Source: AP-15 sp963724435 (GTDB lineage: Bacteria > Pseudomonadota > Alphaproteobacteria > ATCC43930 > CGMCC-115725). Taken from it: a stretch of 64,000 nt of DNA. Positions 18,622 through 27,566 of this stretch are shown in pieces; within the stretch, counting starts at the first letter, position 1, and every line of letters starts with the position of its first letter. The position numbers were made by a program, and so were the translations under genes. The notes beneath the pieces are model-generated. The model was not told where the DNA came from. It did no database searches and saw nothing but the letters and a program-made list of their open reading frames with translations. The stretch spans positions 186,001-250,000 of the forward strand of contig CAVRUN010000011.1 of the NCBI GenBank assembly GCA_963724435.1. Direction: 5' to 3'.

Positions 18622-19086
18622 TTAGTAGCTGCCGGCGCTGCAGAAATGCCATGTTGAGCCGTCCAGCCCGTAAAGCAGCGCCAAGCGCTCTTTGGTGTCG
18701 TGTGCGAGCACAACTTTGAACCGCTGGCCAGTGCACGGCGACGTCCCGGCTCCGCTTGGTTTTGGCAACTGCTTCTTTTCCGCGCAGGTCCCGGCCCAGT
18801 CTGGCAGGCTTGCCGGTGCTGCGTTGAGCTTTTTGCCGTCGGCAAGCACGAAATAATCGGTGGGCTGGCCGCCCTTGACTTGGGCGTGCAGCGCTAGCGA
18901 CCCATAGCGGGAGCGGTAATATCCGGCCTGCTGGTCGCCGTCGCTCGCCCCTGAAGCCACGGCGCGAAAGGTCAACGCAGAGCACGCCGGCGGCCCCTTT
19001 TCGGCCGGGTGTTTTGTCGCGGCGACGCCGCTGTAACTCACCAAGGCCAATGTCAACGCGCTAAAGGCAAAGATTGTCCGTTTCAT
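18622..19086 (-). CDS. Hypothetical exported protein with paired cysteines
   Basis: 154 residues. MKRTIFAFSALTLALVSYSGVAA is a clear Sec signal peptide, so I take ATG 19086, which follows a GGGGGAG ribosome site. The mature part has four Cys (PPACSAL, AGTCAEK, SPCTGQ, HFCSAG), probably forming two disulfides in the periplasm. No family is recognised. The neighbouring genes on both sides are frameshifted, but this one is intact. Confidence 0.65.
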   Translation of the reverse strand: MKRTIFAFSALTLALVSYSGVAATKHPAEKGPPACSALTFRAVASGASDGDQQAGYYRSRYGSLALHAQVKGGQPTDYFVLADGKKLNAAPASLPDWAGTCAEKKQLPKPSGAGTSPCTGQRFKVVLAHDTKERLALLYGLDGSTWHFCSAGSY

Positions 19087-19206
19087 TATCTCCCCCAATC
19101 TGCTTCACACTCAGTCTAGCGTGGCAAAAGGCCGACTGCATCAGGCTCGGCGCACCCTGTTCACCGAGGATTGCCGGATCGAGTGGGCGACGAGGACGCT
19201 GAGTTA

Positions 19207-19894
19207 ATGCGCCACCTGCTCGTGCTCGCCACGTCGATCTTGGCGCTCGCGGCTGCGGCGCATGCGGCAGAGTTGGCCATCGTCATAGCGATCGATGTCT
19301 CCACCAGTGTCACGGCAAATTCCTATATTCTGCAGCGCGATGGCATCGCCCGCGCATTCGAAGAATCCACGGCTGATCGACGCCGTCTCCGCCACTCCGG
19401 GCGGGATCGAGGCGCTCGTCCTCGAATGGTCGGACCCGGAAAGCATCGCGGTGGCGATCCCGTGGACGCACATTACCGACAAGCGCAGCGCAACGGCCTT
19501 CGCCGTTTCCGTTCACGCGGCGGCCCGCAATTCGGGCGGTTTGACCGCGATCGGTCCGGCCCTCGCCGCAGCAGCCGCTCAATTCGAGCGCCTCCCGCAA
19601 CCTTCGGGTCGGCGAGTGATCGACATCTCCGGCGACGGGATCGCCAATATCGGAGCGCCGCCGCAGGCGATCCGTGACCGCATCGTAAAAGCAGGGATCA
19701 CGATCAACGGGCTCGCGATCGAAACCGAGCAGCCATGGCTCAGCGAGTATTACCGGCACAATGTGATCGGCGGCCCCGGTGCCTTTGTACTTGCGGCCCA
19801 AGACTTTCACAGCTTTGCCGCAGCGATGCTGAAAAAACTCGTGACCGAGATCGCGGGCGACGGCGCGCCCGCGCGCAGGGCTCAGATGCAGTAG
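19207..19894 (+). pseudogene. DUF1194 (VWA-like) exported protein, frameshifted
   Basis: The first part from ATG 19207 has a signal peptide ending AAAHA, then LAIVIAIDVSTSV, the metal-site-like start of DUF1194 proteins. The frame breaks near 19,363 after IARAFE. The expected continuation NPRLIDAVSATPGGIEALV is one base further on and runs to 19894 through RRVIDISGDGIANIG, GITINGLAIE and VIGGPGAFVLAA, all conserved in the family. Removing one base from GAAGAAT would restore a protein of about 228 residues. Its 3' end overlaps the convergent decarboxylase gene by 13 bases. Function of the family is unknown. Confidence 0.8.
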
Positions 19895-21012
19895 GTGCGG
19901 ATTGGCGCGAAGCCGTTGAACCCGACCGAGGCATAGCTTGCGGTGTAGGCGCCGGCAGCCAGGATCTCGACCTTGTCGCCGACTTCGAGCCCAAGAGGCA
20001 GCCGGTATTCGGTCTTCTCATAAAGGATGTCGGCGCTGTCGCAAGTCGGCCCGGCAAGGATCACCGGACCACGTTGACCCTCGCGGCCCGGGGTCGCGAT
20101 CCGGTATTTGATGCTCTCGTCCATGGTCTCGGCGAGGCCGTTGAACTTGCCGACATCGAGATAGACCCAGCGCCGGTCGTCGCCGCCGCCCTTTTCTGAA
20201 ATCAGCACGACTTCGCTCTGGATCACGCCGGCGTCGCCAACCAGTGAACGCCCGGGTTCAATAATGATTTCGGGTAGGTGATTGCCAAAATGCCTGGTGA
20301 CCGCCGCCATTACCGCCCGGGCGTAGCGCTCGATGGCCGGCACCTCGCCGGTATAATGCGCCGGAAACCCGCCGCCGATATTGACCATTCGGAGATCGAT
20401 ATCGGCATCCACGAGCAGCGAGAACATACGCGCTGCGGCGCCGACCGCCCGATCCCACTGGGCGAGGTCGGTTTGCTGTGATCCGACATGAAACGACACA
20501 CCGTAAGGATCGAGGCCGAGTTCACGCGCCCGGCGCAGCAAATCGATCGCCATCTCCGGCGAGCAGCCGAATTTACGCGACAATGGCCAATCCGCCCCTT
20601 GGCAATCGACGAGAATGCGGCAGAAGACCTGCGCTCCGGGCGCCGACCTCGACAATTTTTCCAGCTCCCTGGCACTGTCGAAAGCGAACAGCCGCAGTCC
20701 GGCATCGAAGGCAAACGCGATGTCCTTTTCTTTTTTTATTGTGTTGCCAAAGGAGAGTCGCTCAGCGGTGACCCCGCTTTGCAGACACAGTTCGATCTCC
20801 CCACGGCTAGCCACGTCGAAATTGGCGCCCTTGCTTTCGAGCATGGCAACAATCGCCGCTGCCGGATTGGCCTTGACCGCATAAAACACACACGCCAATG
20901 GCAAATGCCGACGCAAAGCATCATAGGCCTGAGCAATTACATCGAGATCGACGACGAGGCAGGGCGTTTCGGGTGAGTTATCGGCGAGGAATCGTGCAAT
21001 CCTCTCATTCAT
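19882..21012 (-). CDS. Group IV PLP decarboxylase, ornithine (or lysine/diaminopimelate) type
   Basis: 376 residues, an alanine-racemase-fold decarboxylase. YAVKANP places the PLP lysine at residue 47; FHVGSQQTD and NIGGGFPAHY form the barrel's PLP-phosphate site; EPGRSLVGDAG and the catalytic GPTCDSADILYE come from the C-terminal domain and the partner subunit. The length and the GPTCDSAD motif fit the alphaproteobacterial ornithine decarboxylases that make putrescine for homospermidine; lysine is an alternative substrate. A divergent or upstream region of 563 bases precedes it, unusually long for this window. Confidence 0.85.
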   Translation of the reverse strand: MNERIARFLADNSPETPCLVVDLDVIAQAYDALRRHLPLACVFYAVKANPAAAIVAMLESKGANFDVASRGEIELCLQSGVTAERLSFGNTIKKEKDIAFAFDAGLRLFAFDSARELEKLSRSAPGAQVFCRILVDCQGADWPLSRKFGCSPEMAIDLLRRARELGLDPYGVSFHVGSQQTDLAQWDRAVGAAARMFSLLVDADIDLRMVNIGGGFPAHYTGEVPAIERYARAVMAAVTRHFGNHLPEIIIEPGRSLVGDAGVIQSEVVLISEKGGGDDRRWVYLDVGKFNGLAETMDESIKYRIATPGREGQRGPVILAGPTCDSADILYEKTEYRLPLGLEVGDKVEILAAGAYTASYASVGFNGFAPIRTYCI

Positions 21013-21575
21013 TCCTGGGGGTCATCCTTCCCGCAAAGCGGCTTTAGCGAAGCAGGTGCGCAAGATCGTCGTCGGGACCGCGCCAGCGGAATCGACCGCA
21101 AGCGCGCTCTCTAACTTTGATCGAGCGCGAGCTTGATTAATGCCAAACCGATATTCAGAATCGGTCCGGCTGATCTTGCTGCTTAGCTTAAACTACTTGG
21201 GTCGATGACCCGGTTGCCCCGTCCACGAAGGCGCGTCCCGCGGAGGTTCGCGTCAGGACAGGGCACCACGCCCCTCAGCCGGATAGCAACCATATCGACT
21301 TCCCTCTCGGGACCGGCGCTGCGGCCGGACGACCAAAAAGGACGCGTTACGTCGTTGCATAACCACCATGGGCCATAGGCACGTGCGAGTGCGTCGAGTG
21401 GCGGATAGATACGCCGATTTGACCGCAGCGCAAGCGGCATTTCCCAAAAATTTGCTGCTTAACCAACTTTGTGCGGCCGCGGCCGATCACGGCGCCGCTT
21501 CGGGGCGGCTGTGCCCTCGAAATTGTGTCCGCGGCCGTTCAGGTTGGAACCAGCCGCGGAGAGTTGCGGGTCACC
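21013..21575. other. Long intergenic region upstream of the decarboxylase
   Basis: No convincing gene is seen. The open frames here give Arg/Pro-rich products without family motifs. It contains a hairpin ACCGAT-ATTCAGA-ATCGGT (21147-21165) and a small GGGTC-GAT-GACCC hairpin (21199-21211). Both lie about 135-200 bases before the decarboxylase start and could be part of a leader. Confidence 0.3.
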
Positions 21576-22067
21576 TTAACTCGCCGGCACCGGCTGCCAC
21601 TGGGTGTAACACTGGGACACATAAGGATAATAGCCCGCCGGATTGGAGCAGTAATACCAAGTCTGCGCCGCGGCATAAGGTGCCGAATATCCGTAATAGC
21701 TGCCGACGTCCGGCGGATAATAGCCCGATCCCCACGGATACCCGAGCCCAAACGCTAATCCGAGCCCGACCCCCGGATAAAACCCGTTATAGAAGCCGCC
21801 GTGGTAGCCCCCGCCACGATAGCCGCGATGGAAGCCTCCCGCATGGGCAAAACCACCATGCCATCCATGGCCACCGCCGCCGTGGAAGCCGCCACTATGG
21901 AACCCACCGCCGTGACCGCCGCCGCCGTGACCACCGCCGCCACCGCCATGCGCGGCCAGAGCATTACCGGAAGCACCGAGAACGGCTGAAAACAATATTG
22001 CTGCAGCAGCTCTTCCGAGCCCTCTTCGTAACGGCGCCTGTTCTGTCGTCTTGCTTGATTGGTGCAT
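21576..22067 (-). CDS. Gly/His-rich exported protein
   Basis: 163 residues from ATG 22067; a longer open frame upstream lacks a ribosome site. After a signal peptide ending GNALA comes a run of GGGH/GGFH repeats (about residues 40-85), then a Tyr/Gly-rich stretch and a conserved tail, YYPYVSQCYTQWQPVP. This tail marks a family of small alphaproteobacterial envelope proteins of unknown role. The His-rich repeats could bind metal ions, which is inference. Confidence 0.75.
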   Translation of the reverse strand: MHQSSKTTEQAPLRRGLGRAAAAILFSAVLGASGNALAAHGGGGGGHGGGGHGGGFHSGGFHGGGGHGWHGGFAHAGGFHRGYRGGGYHGGFYNGFYPGVGLGLAFGLGYPWGSGYYPPDVGSYYGYSAPYAAAQTWYYCSNPAGYYPYVSQCYTQWQPVPAS

Positions 22068-22221
22068 AGAGAAACTCCCGTAAACTCCCCGTCGAACTCG
22101 TCTTTGTGTTGGCGAGTGCGCCGTTGAGCTTGTTTCGCAGTGCACCTGATGTGTTGCCGTCCCTCAGTCGAACCAGGAAATTTCGGTAAAATTTGGTAAC
22201 CGCAGCGACTCGGAGTTGGGC

Positions 22222-22707
22222 TCAGCCGAGCGCTTTCTCCAGCAGGTCGAGGGCGGCGATCGAGAAGGTCCGCATGTTGTCGAGGCGATCGCTCTTGCCG
22301 GTCTCGACTGTCGTCGAACGCTCGCCGTTTGGTCCGATCACGGCGATGCACGAATGCCCGGCCGCGTGACCATAGCGGCTGCCGGTCGGCCCGGCGGTGC
22401 CGGTCTCGCCGAGGGACCATGTCGTCGCCAGCTTGCTGCGGATTTTGCGTGCAAATAGCAGCGCGTAGGGTTCGGTCGATGGCGTGATGCCGGTCAACTC
22501 TTGCTCGGTCACGCCGAGCAGTTCCGCGCGGGACTGGCGCGTGTACACAACCCCTCCGCCTAAAAAATAAGCGGACGCCCCGGGGATCGCCAACAATGCC
22601 GCCGATAGCAGCCCGGCGGTCGAGGATTCCGCAACCGAGATCGTCTCGTTGCGGGCCTTGAGCTTTGCGGCGATCCGTTCCGCCTGGGGTAGCAGATCCT
22701 GTAACAT
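22222..22707 (-). CDS. pncC: CinA-family nicotinamide-nucleotide amidase
   Basis: 161 residues, the stand-alone C-terminal domain of CinA. SVAESSTAGLLSAALL near residues 24-39 contains the catalytic Ser, and TGTAGPTGSRYG is the second family motif, although the usual GIAGP reads GTAGP here. It deamidates NMN to nicotinate mononucleotide in pyridine-nucleotide salvage. No N-terminal MoaB-like domain is attached. It is divergent from the crotonase operon. Confidence 0.85.
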   Translation of the reverse strand: MLQDLLPQAERIAAKLKARNETISVAESSTAGLLSAALLAIPGASAYFLGGGVVYTRQSRAELLGVTEQELTGITPSTEPYALLFARKIRSKLATTWSLGETGTAGPTGSRYGHAAGHSCIAVIGPNGERSTTVETGKSDRLDNMRTFSIAALDLLEKALG

Positions 22708-22757
22708 CTAGACCTCCGTTCCTGAGCCGAGATTGACGCCGCGAGAGGAGCCCCGCG

Positions 22758-23537
22758 ATGACCTACGAAACGATCCTCTATGCCGAGGACGGGCCGGTTG
22801 GGACGCTAACCCTGAACCGCCCCGAAGACGGCAACATGTTCACCGCCACCATGTGCCACGAGATCCGCGATTGCATCAACCTCGTGCGCCGCGAGACCCG
22901 CACCCGCGTGCTGGTTATCACCGGCGCCGGCGACCGGTTCTTTTGCATTGGCGGGCGCAAGGAGGGGATGGAGGACACGTTGCTTTACGCCGGCGTGCTG
23001 CCGACGCTCGATATGTATGAAAGCATCGAGCGCTTGCAAAAGCCGGTCATCGCTTCGGTCAACGGCTATGCGGTGGGCGGGGGCAATGTGCTGCAAGTCA
23101 TGTGCGACATCACGATCGCCAAGGAGAGCGCCGTCTTCCGCCAAGTCGGACCGATGATGGGCAGTTTCGATGCCGGGTTTGGCACATGGTATCTCGAAGA
23201 CCTGGTCGGCAAGAAAAAGGCGAAGGAAATCTGGTTCCGCAACCCGCGGATGACGGCGCGCGAGGCGCTCGAGCTCGGCATGATTAACCAGGTCGTCCCA
23301 GATGACCAGCTTGCCGCGGCATCCCGCGAGATGGCGCTCGAAATCGCCGAGCGCGGCGCTTTTGCATTGGCGGCGATCAAGACCGCGTTCAGTGCCCGGC
23401 ACGGCGGGGTCGGCGGGCTCGCGCGCATGGCCCATGATCTCGTTCTGCGCGAATATCTCGAAACCGAGGAGTCGCACGAGCTCGGCCGCGCCTTCGCCGA
23501 ACGCCGCACACCCGACCCCGAAAAATTCGGGCATTAG
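22758..23537 (+). CDS. Crotonase-superfamily enzyme, MenB/BadI-like
   Basis: 259 residues, start supported by GAGAGGAG. The crotonase fold is shown by GDRFFCIGG and the oxyanion-hole segment YAVGGGNVL. The following VGPMMGSFDAGFGTWYLEDLV and KAKEIWF segments match the subfamily of naphthoate synthase (MenB) and 2-ketocyclohexanecarboxyl-CoA hydrolase (BadI), which form or cleave a ring by Claisen chemistry, rather than ordinary hydratases. No men genes are near, and the downstream ligase resembles cyclohexanecarboxylate-CoA ligase, so a ring-cleaving BadI-like role is preferred. This is inference. Confidence 0.8.
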   Translation: MTYETILYAEDGPVGTLTLNRPEDGNMFTATMCHEIRDCINLVRRETRTRVLVITGAGDRFFCIGGRKEGMEDTLLYAGVLPTLDMYESIERLQKPVIASVNGYAVGGGNVLQVMCDITIAKESAVFRQVGPMMGSFDAGFGTWYLEDLVGKKKAKEIWFRNPRMTAREALELGMINQVVPDDQLAAASREMALEIAERGAFALAAIKTAFSARHGGVGGLARMAHDLVLREYLETEESHELGRAFAERRTPDPEKFGH

Positions 23538-23540
23538 TCG

Positions 23541-24542
23541 ATGGCCGAGCCGGTTCAGGTGCAAATATCTGCCTCCTATCTGCGGTTTGGGGAGCAGGAG
23601 GCGCGTGGCCGATCGCCCCTCTACGAGACACTGGCCTGCGGCGTGGCTCGTGATCTCGACATCATTGGGTTTCTGATGACTCTGCCGCGAGAGAAGCGGC
23701 AGCCAAACCTACTCTTTGCTGCGGTCCGCCATCTGTTCGGAACACAGCTGGGTTGGGCGGAATTTCGCCGCACGGTCGTCAACAACAGCGATGCCCTTAG
23801 GCGGCTGATGCTGGCGCGTTCCACTCAAACGAACGAGCCCGGCCGCTGCGCGACATTGCTACCGGTGCTCGCGATGCTTCCTCAGCCGCTAGCGCTGATC
23901 GAAGTCGGCGCCTCCGCTGGCCTCTGCCTACTGCCCGATTTCTACGGATACGACTATCGAGGGCATATGATCTCTCGGGACTTGGGGCCGGCCCCTATAT
24001 TCCCGTGCACTGCAGGCGCGAGAACACCGCTCCCCACCGGCCTTCCGGAAATCGTGTGGCGGGCGGGCCTTGACCTCAATCCAATCGATGTTTCGGACCC
24101 CGCCGAGGCGGCGTGGCTGGCTGCGTTGGTATGGCCTGAGCAGGCCGAGCGCCAAACGCGATTAGACGCAGCAATGAAGATAGCCGCCGCTCACCGGCCG
24201 CGCTTAGTAAAAGGCGATTTGCGGCGCGACCTCGGGCCACTGGCTGCAGCGGCGCCGAAGGGGACGACGCTGGTCATTTTCCACACCGCAGTGCTTGCCT
24301 ACATCCGGTCGCCGGCAGAGCGGAGCGAATTCATGCGATCGGTGATGTCGCTGTGCGATTTCTGGCTGGCGAACGAAGCGCCGCACGTCCTTCCGGACGT
24401 CGCCGCGGGTATCGAAGAATCAGCGGTCGACGGTCGCTTTCTGATGTCGGTGAACGGAGCTCCGGTAGCTTGGGCCGACCCGCATGGCGCGTGGCTCGAC
24501 TGGATAGCCGATCCGCCAGGAGTCCGCAGAGGACCGGTATGA
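23541..24542 (+). CDS. DUF2332 family protein
   Basis: 333 residues. LLPVLAMLPQPLALIEVGASAGLCL in the middle looks like the glycine-rich loop of a class I methyltransferase-like fold, and the C-terminal VNGAPVAWADPHGAWLDW is a conserved mark of DUF2332. The family has no established activity. It starts three bases after the crotonase stop and overlaps the ligase start by four bases, so it belongs firmly to this operon and is probably part of the same acyl-CoA pathway or its regulation. Confidence 0.75.
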   Translation: MAEPVQVQISASYLRFGEQEARGRSPLYETLACGVARDLDIIGFLMTLPREKRQPNLLFAAVRHLFGTQLGWAEFRRTVVNNSDALRRLMLARSTQTNEPGRCATLLPVLAMLPQPLALIEVGASAGLCLLPDFYGYDYRGHMISRDLGPAPIFPCTAGARTPLPTGLPEIVWRAGLDLNPIDVSDPAEAAWLAALVWPEQAERQTRLDAAMKIAAAHRPRLVKGDLRRDLGPLAAAAPKGTTLVIFHTAVLAYIRSPAERSEFMRSVMSLCDFWLANEAPHVLPDVAAGIEESAVDGRFLMSVNGAPVAWADPHGAWLDWIADPPGVRRGPV

Positions 24543-26188
24543 CCATGACCAACACCCTCTTGACCCTGCATGACCCCGAATTGGCCCGGCGGTATTACGA
24601 GCAAGGGCTCTGGCGGCGGGATACATTGTATTCGCTGCTCACCCGGCATGCAGAGCGGCGGCCTGACGCGTTTGCAGTGCGCGACGGCGCTCGGCGGTTA
24701 ACCTGGCGCAAACTGCTGGCGATGGTTGATGCCGTTGCCGCCGATCTCCACGAGGCCGGGCTCAAGCGCGGTGAGCGGGTCTCGATATGGCTGCCGAACC
24801 GGGTCGAGTCGGTGGCCATACTGCTCGCTTGCTCACGCCAGGGCTATGTCTGCAACCCCTCGCTGCATCAGAATTACCGGGTCGGAGAGATCGTGGAATT
24901 GCTGTCACGCATCCGGGCGGCGGCATTGTTCGCACAGCCCGGCTACGGCGCCGATGCGCGGACCGCCGACATCTTCGCCGCGGCCCAGGCGCTGCCCTCG
25001 TTGCGCCGCCTCTATTCCCTCGGCGACAGCCCCAGCGGCATTGTGCCATTCCCGACCGAACCGGGGCCGCTGCCCTCGCCCGATCCCGATCCTGACAAGA
25101 TCGTTTATCTCGCCTTTACTTCGGGCACGACCGGCACGCCCAAAGGCGTCATGCATTCGGACAACACCTTGCTGGCGAATGGCCGCGCCATGGTCGCCGA
25201 TTGGGGCCACGACGAGCGCTCGGTATTGCTGAGCCTGAGCCCGATGAGCCATCATATCGGCGCTGTCGCGGTCGAGCAGATGATGGCGGCCGGGCTCGAA
25301 CTCGTCGTCAATGCGCCCCCGCCGGGCTGCACCCCGCTCGACTGGATCATCGAAACTGGTGCTACCTATGTGATGGGTGTGCCGACCCACGCGATGGACA
25401 TTCTCTCAGAGTTGCGTCAGCGGCGGCTCGATCCGCTGGGCCAGGTCAAGGTGTTTTACATGGCCGGCTCGCCGATCCCGCGCGAAACCGCGCAAGCCTT
25501 TCTCGACCGCGATGTGCTGCCGCAAAATGTCTATGGCATGACCGAGAACGGCTCGCACCAGTACACTTTACCGAGCGACGACCCGCAGACCATTGTCGAG
25601 ACTTGCGGGCGTGCCTGCGCTGCTTACGAAATCCGGATTTGGGACAAGGACAATCCCGATATCGAGGCGCCGCCTGGTGCGGTTGGCGAGATCGGCGGAC
25701 GCGGCGCCTGCTTGACGCTCGGCTATTTCGACAATCAGCAAGCGACCGAGGAATCGTTCAACCGCGACGGTTGGTTTATGAGCGGCGATCTCGGCCGGCT
25801 GAATGATAATGGCTGTCTCGAAATCGTCGGCCGCAAAAAGGATTTGATCATCCGCGGCGGGCACAACATCCACCCGGCGCGCATTGAAGATCTAGCGATG
25901 CGGCACGCCGCAGTTGCGCGCTGCGCTGCCTTTGCGATTGCCGACGCGCGGCTTGGCGAGAAGGTGTGCCTCGCGGTAATCGCGCATGACGGCGAGACCG
26001 TCGAGCTCGGTGATCTGCTCGCCCATCTCGATCATGCTGGCCTGTCGCGCTACGACATGCCCGAGTATTTCATCGCGATAGACGCCTTTCCGCTGACCGC
26101 CAGCGGCAAAATCCTGAAGCGTGAATTGGTGGAATGGGCGAAGAACGGCCGCATCTCCCCGACTCCGATCCGATGGCTGGGGAGTTGA
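24539..26188 (+). CDS. AMP-forming acyl-CoA synthetase, cyclohexanecarboxylate-CoA ligase-like
   Basis: 549 residues from ATG 24539, which overlaps the DUF2332 stop (ATGA); an ATG two codons later is also possible. ANL-superfamily motifs: FTSGTTGTPKGVMHSD (P-loop), YGMTENGSHQ (adenine-binding), GWFMSGDLGRL (hinge) and ITASGKILKREL-like LTASGKILKREL with the catalytic Lys near the end. It activates a carboxylic acid as its CoA thioester. The HSDNTLLAN segment and the operon partners suggest an alicyclic or aromatic acid. Confidence 0.85.
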   Translation: MTMTNTLLTLHDPELARRYYEQGLWRRDTLYSLLTRHAERRPDAFAVRDGARRLTWRKLLAMVDAVAADLHEAGLKRGERVSIWLPNRVESVAILLACSRQGYVCNPSLHQNYRVGEIVELLSRIRAAALFAQPGYGADARTADIFAAAQALPSLRRLYSLGDSPSGIVPFPTEPGPLPSPDPDPDKIVYLAFTSGTTGTPKGVMHSDNTLLANGRAMVADWGHDERSVLLSLSPMSHHIGAVAVEQMMAAGLELVVNAPPPGCTPLDWIIETGATYVMGVPTHAMDILSELRQRRLDPLGQVKVFYMAGSPIPRETAQAFLDRDVLPQNVYGMTENGSHQYTLPSDDPQTIVETCGRACAAYEIRIWDKDNPDIEAPPGAVGEIGGRGACLTLGYFDNQQATEESFNRDGWFMSGDLGRLNDNGCLEIVGRKKDLIIRGGHNIHPARIEDLAMRHAAVARCAAFAIADARLGEKVCLAVIAHDGETVELGDLLAHLDHAGLSRYDMPEYFIAIDAFPLTASGKILKRELVEWAKNGRISPTPIRWLGS

Positions 26189-26192
26189 TCTG

Positions 26193-26960
26193 ATGAGCCT
26201 GCAGCTGAGGCGGCTCGACGAACTCGCGCTGATCACGCTCGAGCGCCCGGCGGCATTGAATGCGCTAAGCTTTGAGCTGCTGCGCGAGCTTGGCACTGCC
26301 TTCGACGAAGTCGCGGCATCCGATGCTCGCGGCCTGCTGATCACCGGCGCCGGCGACCGCGCGTTTTGCGCTGGCGCCGATATTAGCGAACTGATGGGCC
26401 GCTCGCAGGCCGCGATCCGCGAGGGTACGGCTTTTGGTCAGGGGATTTTTGCCAAGCTCGATGCGCTGGCGATGGCGTCGATTGCGCTGGTGAACGGTTA
26501 CGCATTTGGCGGCGGGCTCGAATTGGCGCTTGCTTGCACGTTTCGGGTTGCCGCTCCCAGTGCCCGGCTGGGTCTGCCCGAAATCAAGCTTGGTCTGATC
26601 CCGGGTTATGGCGGAACCCAGCGCTTGCCGCGGCTGATCGGCGAAGCGCGCGCGCTCGAATTGATCCTGACCGGCCGCGCCGTCCCCGCTGAAGAGGCGT
26701 TGGCGATCGGTCTCGTCAACCGCATCGCCGATGGCGATTTGATCGAAGCCGGCAAGAGTTACGCGCGAGAGATGACCGGGTATAGCCTGCGTGCCCTCGC
26801 TCTCGCCCGTGACGCCGTCCAGCGCGGGCTACAGACCACCTTGCATGAGGGGTTGGCAATCGAAACCGACCTCAACACTCTGGCCTTTGAGACCGAGGAT
26901 GCGACCGAGGGGATGGCCGCCTTTCTCGAAAAGCGTAAAGCGGTGTTCCGCGACCGCTAA
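26193..26960 (+). CDS. Enoyl-CoA hydratase/isomerase
   Basis: 255 residues. ATG 26193 has GGAG eight bases upstream and follows the ligase stop by four bases. GDRAFCAGADI and NGYAFGGGLELALACTFRV build the oxyanion hole; LPEIKLGLIPGYGGTQRL carries the second catalytic Glu, and the first lies in the LELAL segment, so this looks like a true hydratase. It would hydrate the enoyl-CoA made by the pathway of the upstream genes. No acyl-CoA dehydrogenase is encoded nearby. Confidence 0.88.
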   Translation: MSLQLRRLDELALITLERPAALNALSFELLRELGTAFDEVAASDARGLLITGAGDRAFCAGADISELMGRSQAAIREGTAFGQGIFAKLDALAMASIALVNGYAFGGGLELALACTFRVAAPSARLGLPEIKLGLIPGYGGTQRLPRLIGEARALELILTGRAVPAEEALAIGLVNRIADGDLIEAGKSYAREMTGYSLRALALARDAVQRGLQTTLHEGLAIETDLNTLAFETEDATEGMAAFLEKRKAVFRDR

Positions 26961-26966
26961 TCTCCG

Positions 26967-27566
26967 TTAGAAGCCGCGCTGTGGATTGAGCCGTCGGTAA
27001 CTGCTCCGATCATCGACATCTTCGAGCGCATCGACAAAGCCGACCGAGATATCGCGCGGCAGCTCGTCGAGCGTATCAGCAAGCGCGTAAGGGCCGGACC
27101 AGCGGATATTTCCAAACAACGGCGGCAATCGCGGCCGCCGCCGCGCGCCGACCAGCCAGAACCCGCCATCCGCAGCTGGCCCAAAGACCAGATCGCGGCG
27201 GTCGAGGCAGCGGAATGCGGCGGCGATATGCCGGGCCGAGAGCGCCGGAATGTCGCTGCCGATCAGCACGACCGGGCCGGACGGGGCCGTCGCCATGACG
27301 CGGCGCATGCGGACGCCGAGATCGCCAGCTCCTTGCGGCACAACCTCGATCCCACGATGCCATCTGCAAGCCGCGCGGCGCGCCCGGTCCGGTGTGATCG
27401 CCAGCCGCAGCCGCCACCGCCTATCGCCCGCCAGCCGGCGTAGCAGCCGCGCGATCATCAGACGTTCAAAGCGCAATGCCGCAACATCGCCGATCTCGCG
27501 AGCCAACCGCCGCTTGCCGCGGCCCAGCGCCGGCGCGCGCACGAATAGGATCAGGTGGCCTCGCAT
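26967..27566 (-). CDS. TIGR04282-type glycosyltransferase (DUF2064)
   Basis: 199 residues. The nucleotidyl/glycosyltransferase A fold opens with LILFVRAPALGRGKRRLA and contains GSDIPALSARHI, the metal-binding SDxP-like motif, then FGPAADGGFWLVG, all typical of the DUF2064 family. In other bacteria these proteins pair with TIGR04283 transferases in arsenosugar-type clusters, but no ArsM or ArsS is visible here. Its ATG overlaps the TAA of the upstream partner (TAATG), so the two are coupled. Confidence 0.8.
   Translation of the reverse strand: MRGHLILFVRAPALGRGKRRLAREIGDVAALRFERLMIARLLRRLAGDRRWRLRLAITPDRARRAACRWHRGIEVVPQGAGDLGVRMRRVMATAPSGPVVLIGSDIPALSARHIAAAFRCLDRRDLVFGPAADGGFWLVGARRRPRLPPLFGNIRWSGPYALADTLDELPRDISVGFVDALEDVDDRSSYRRLNPQRGF

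Noticed and set aside
21183..21440. Open frame in the long gap upstream of the decarboxylase
   Set aside because: Arg/Pro-rich product, no ribosome site, no family motif; treated as non-coding.
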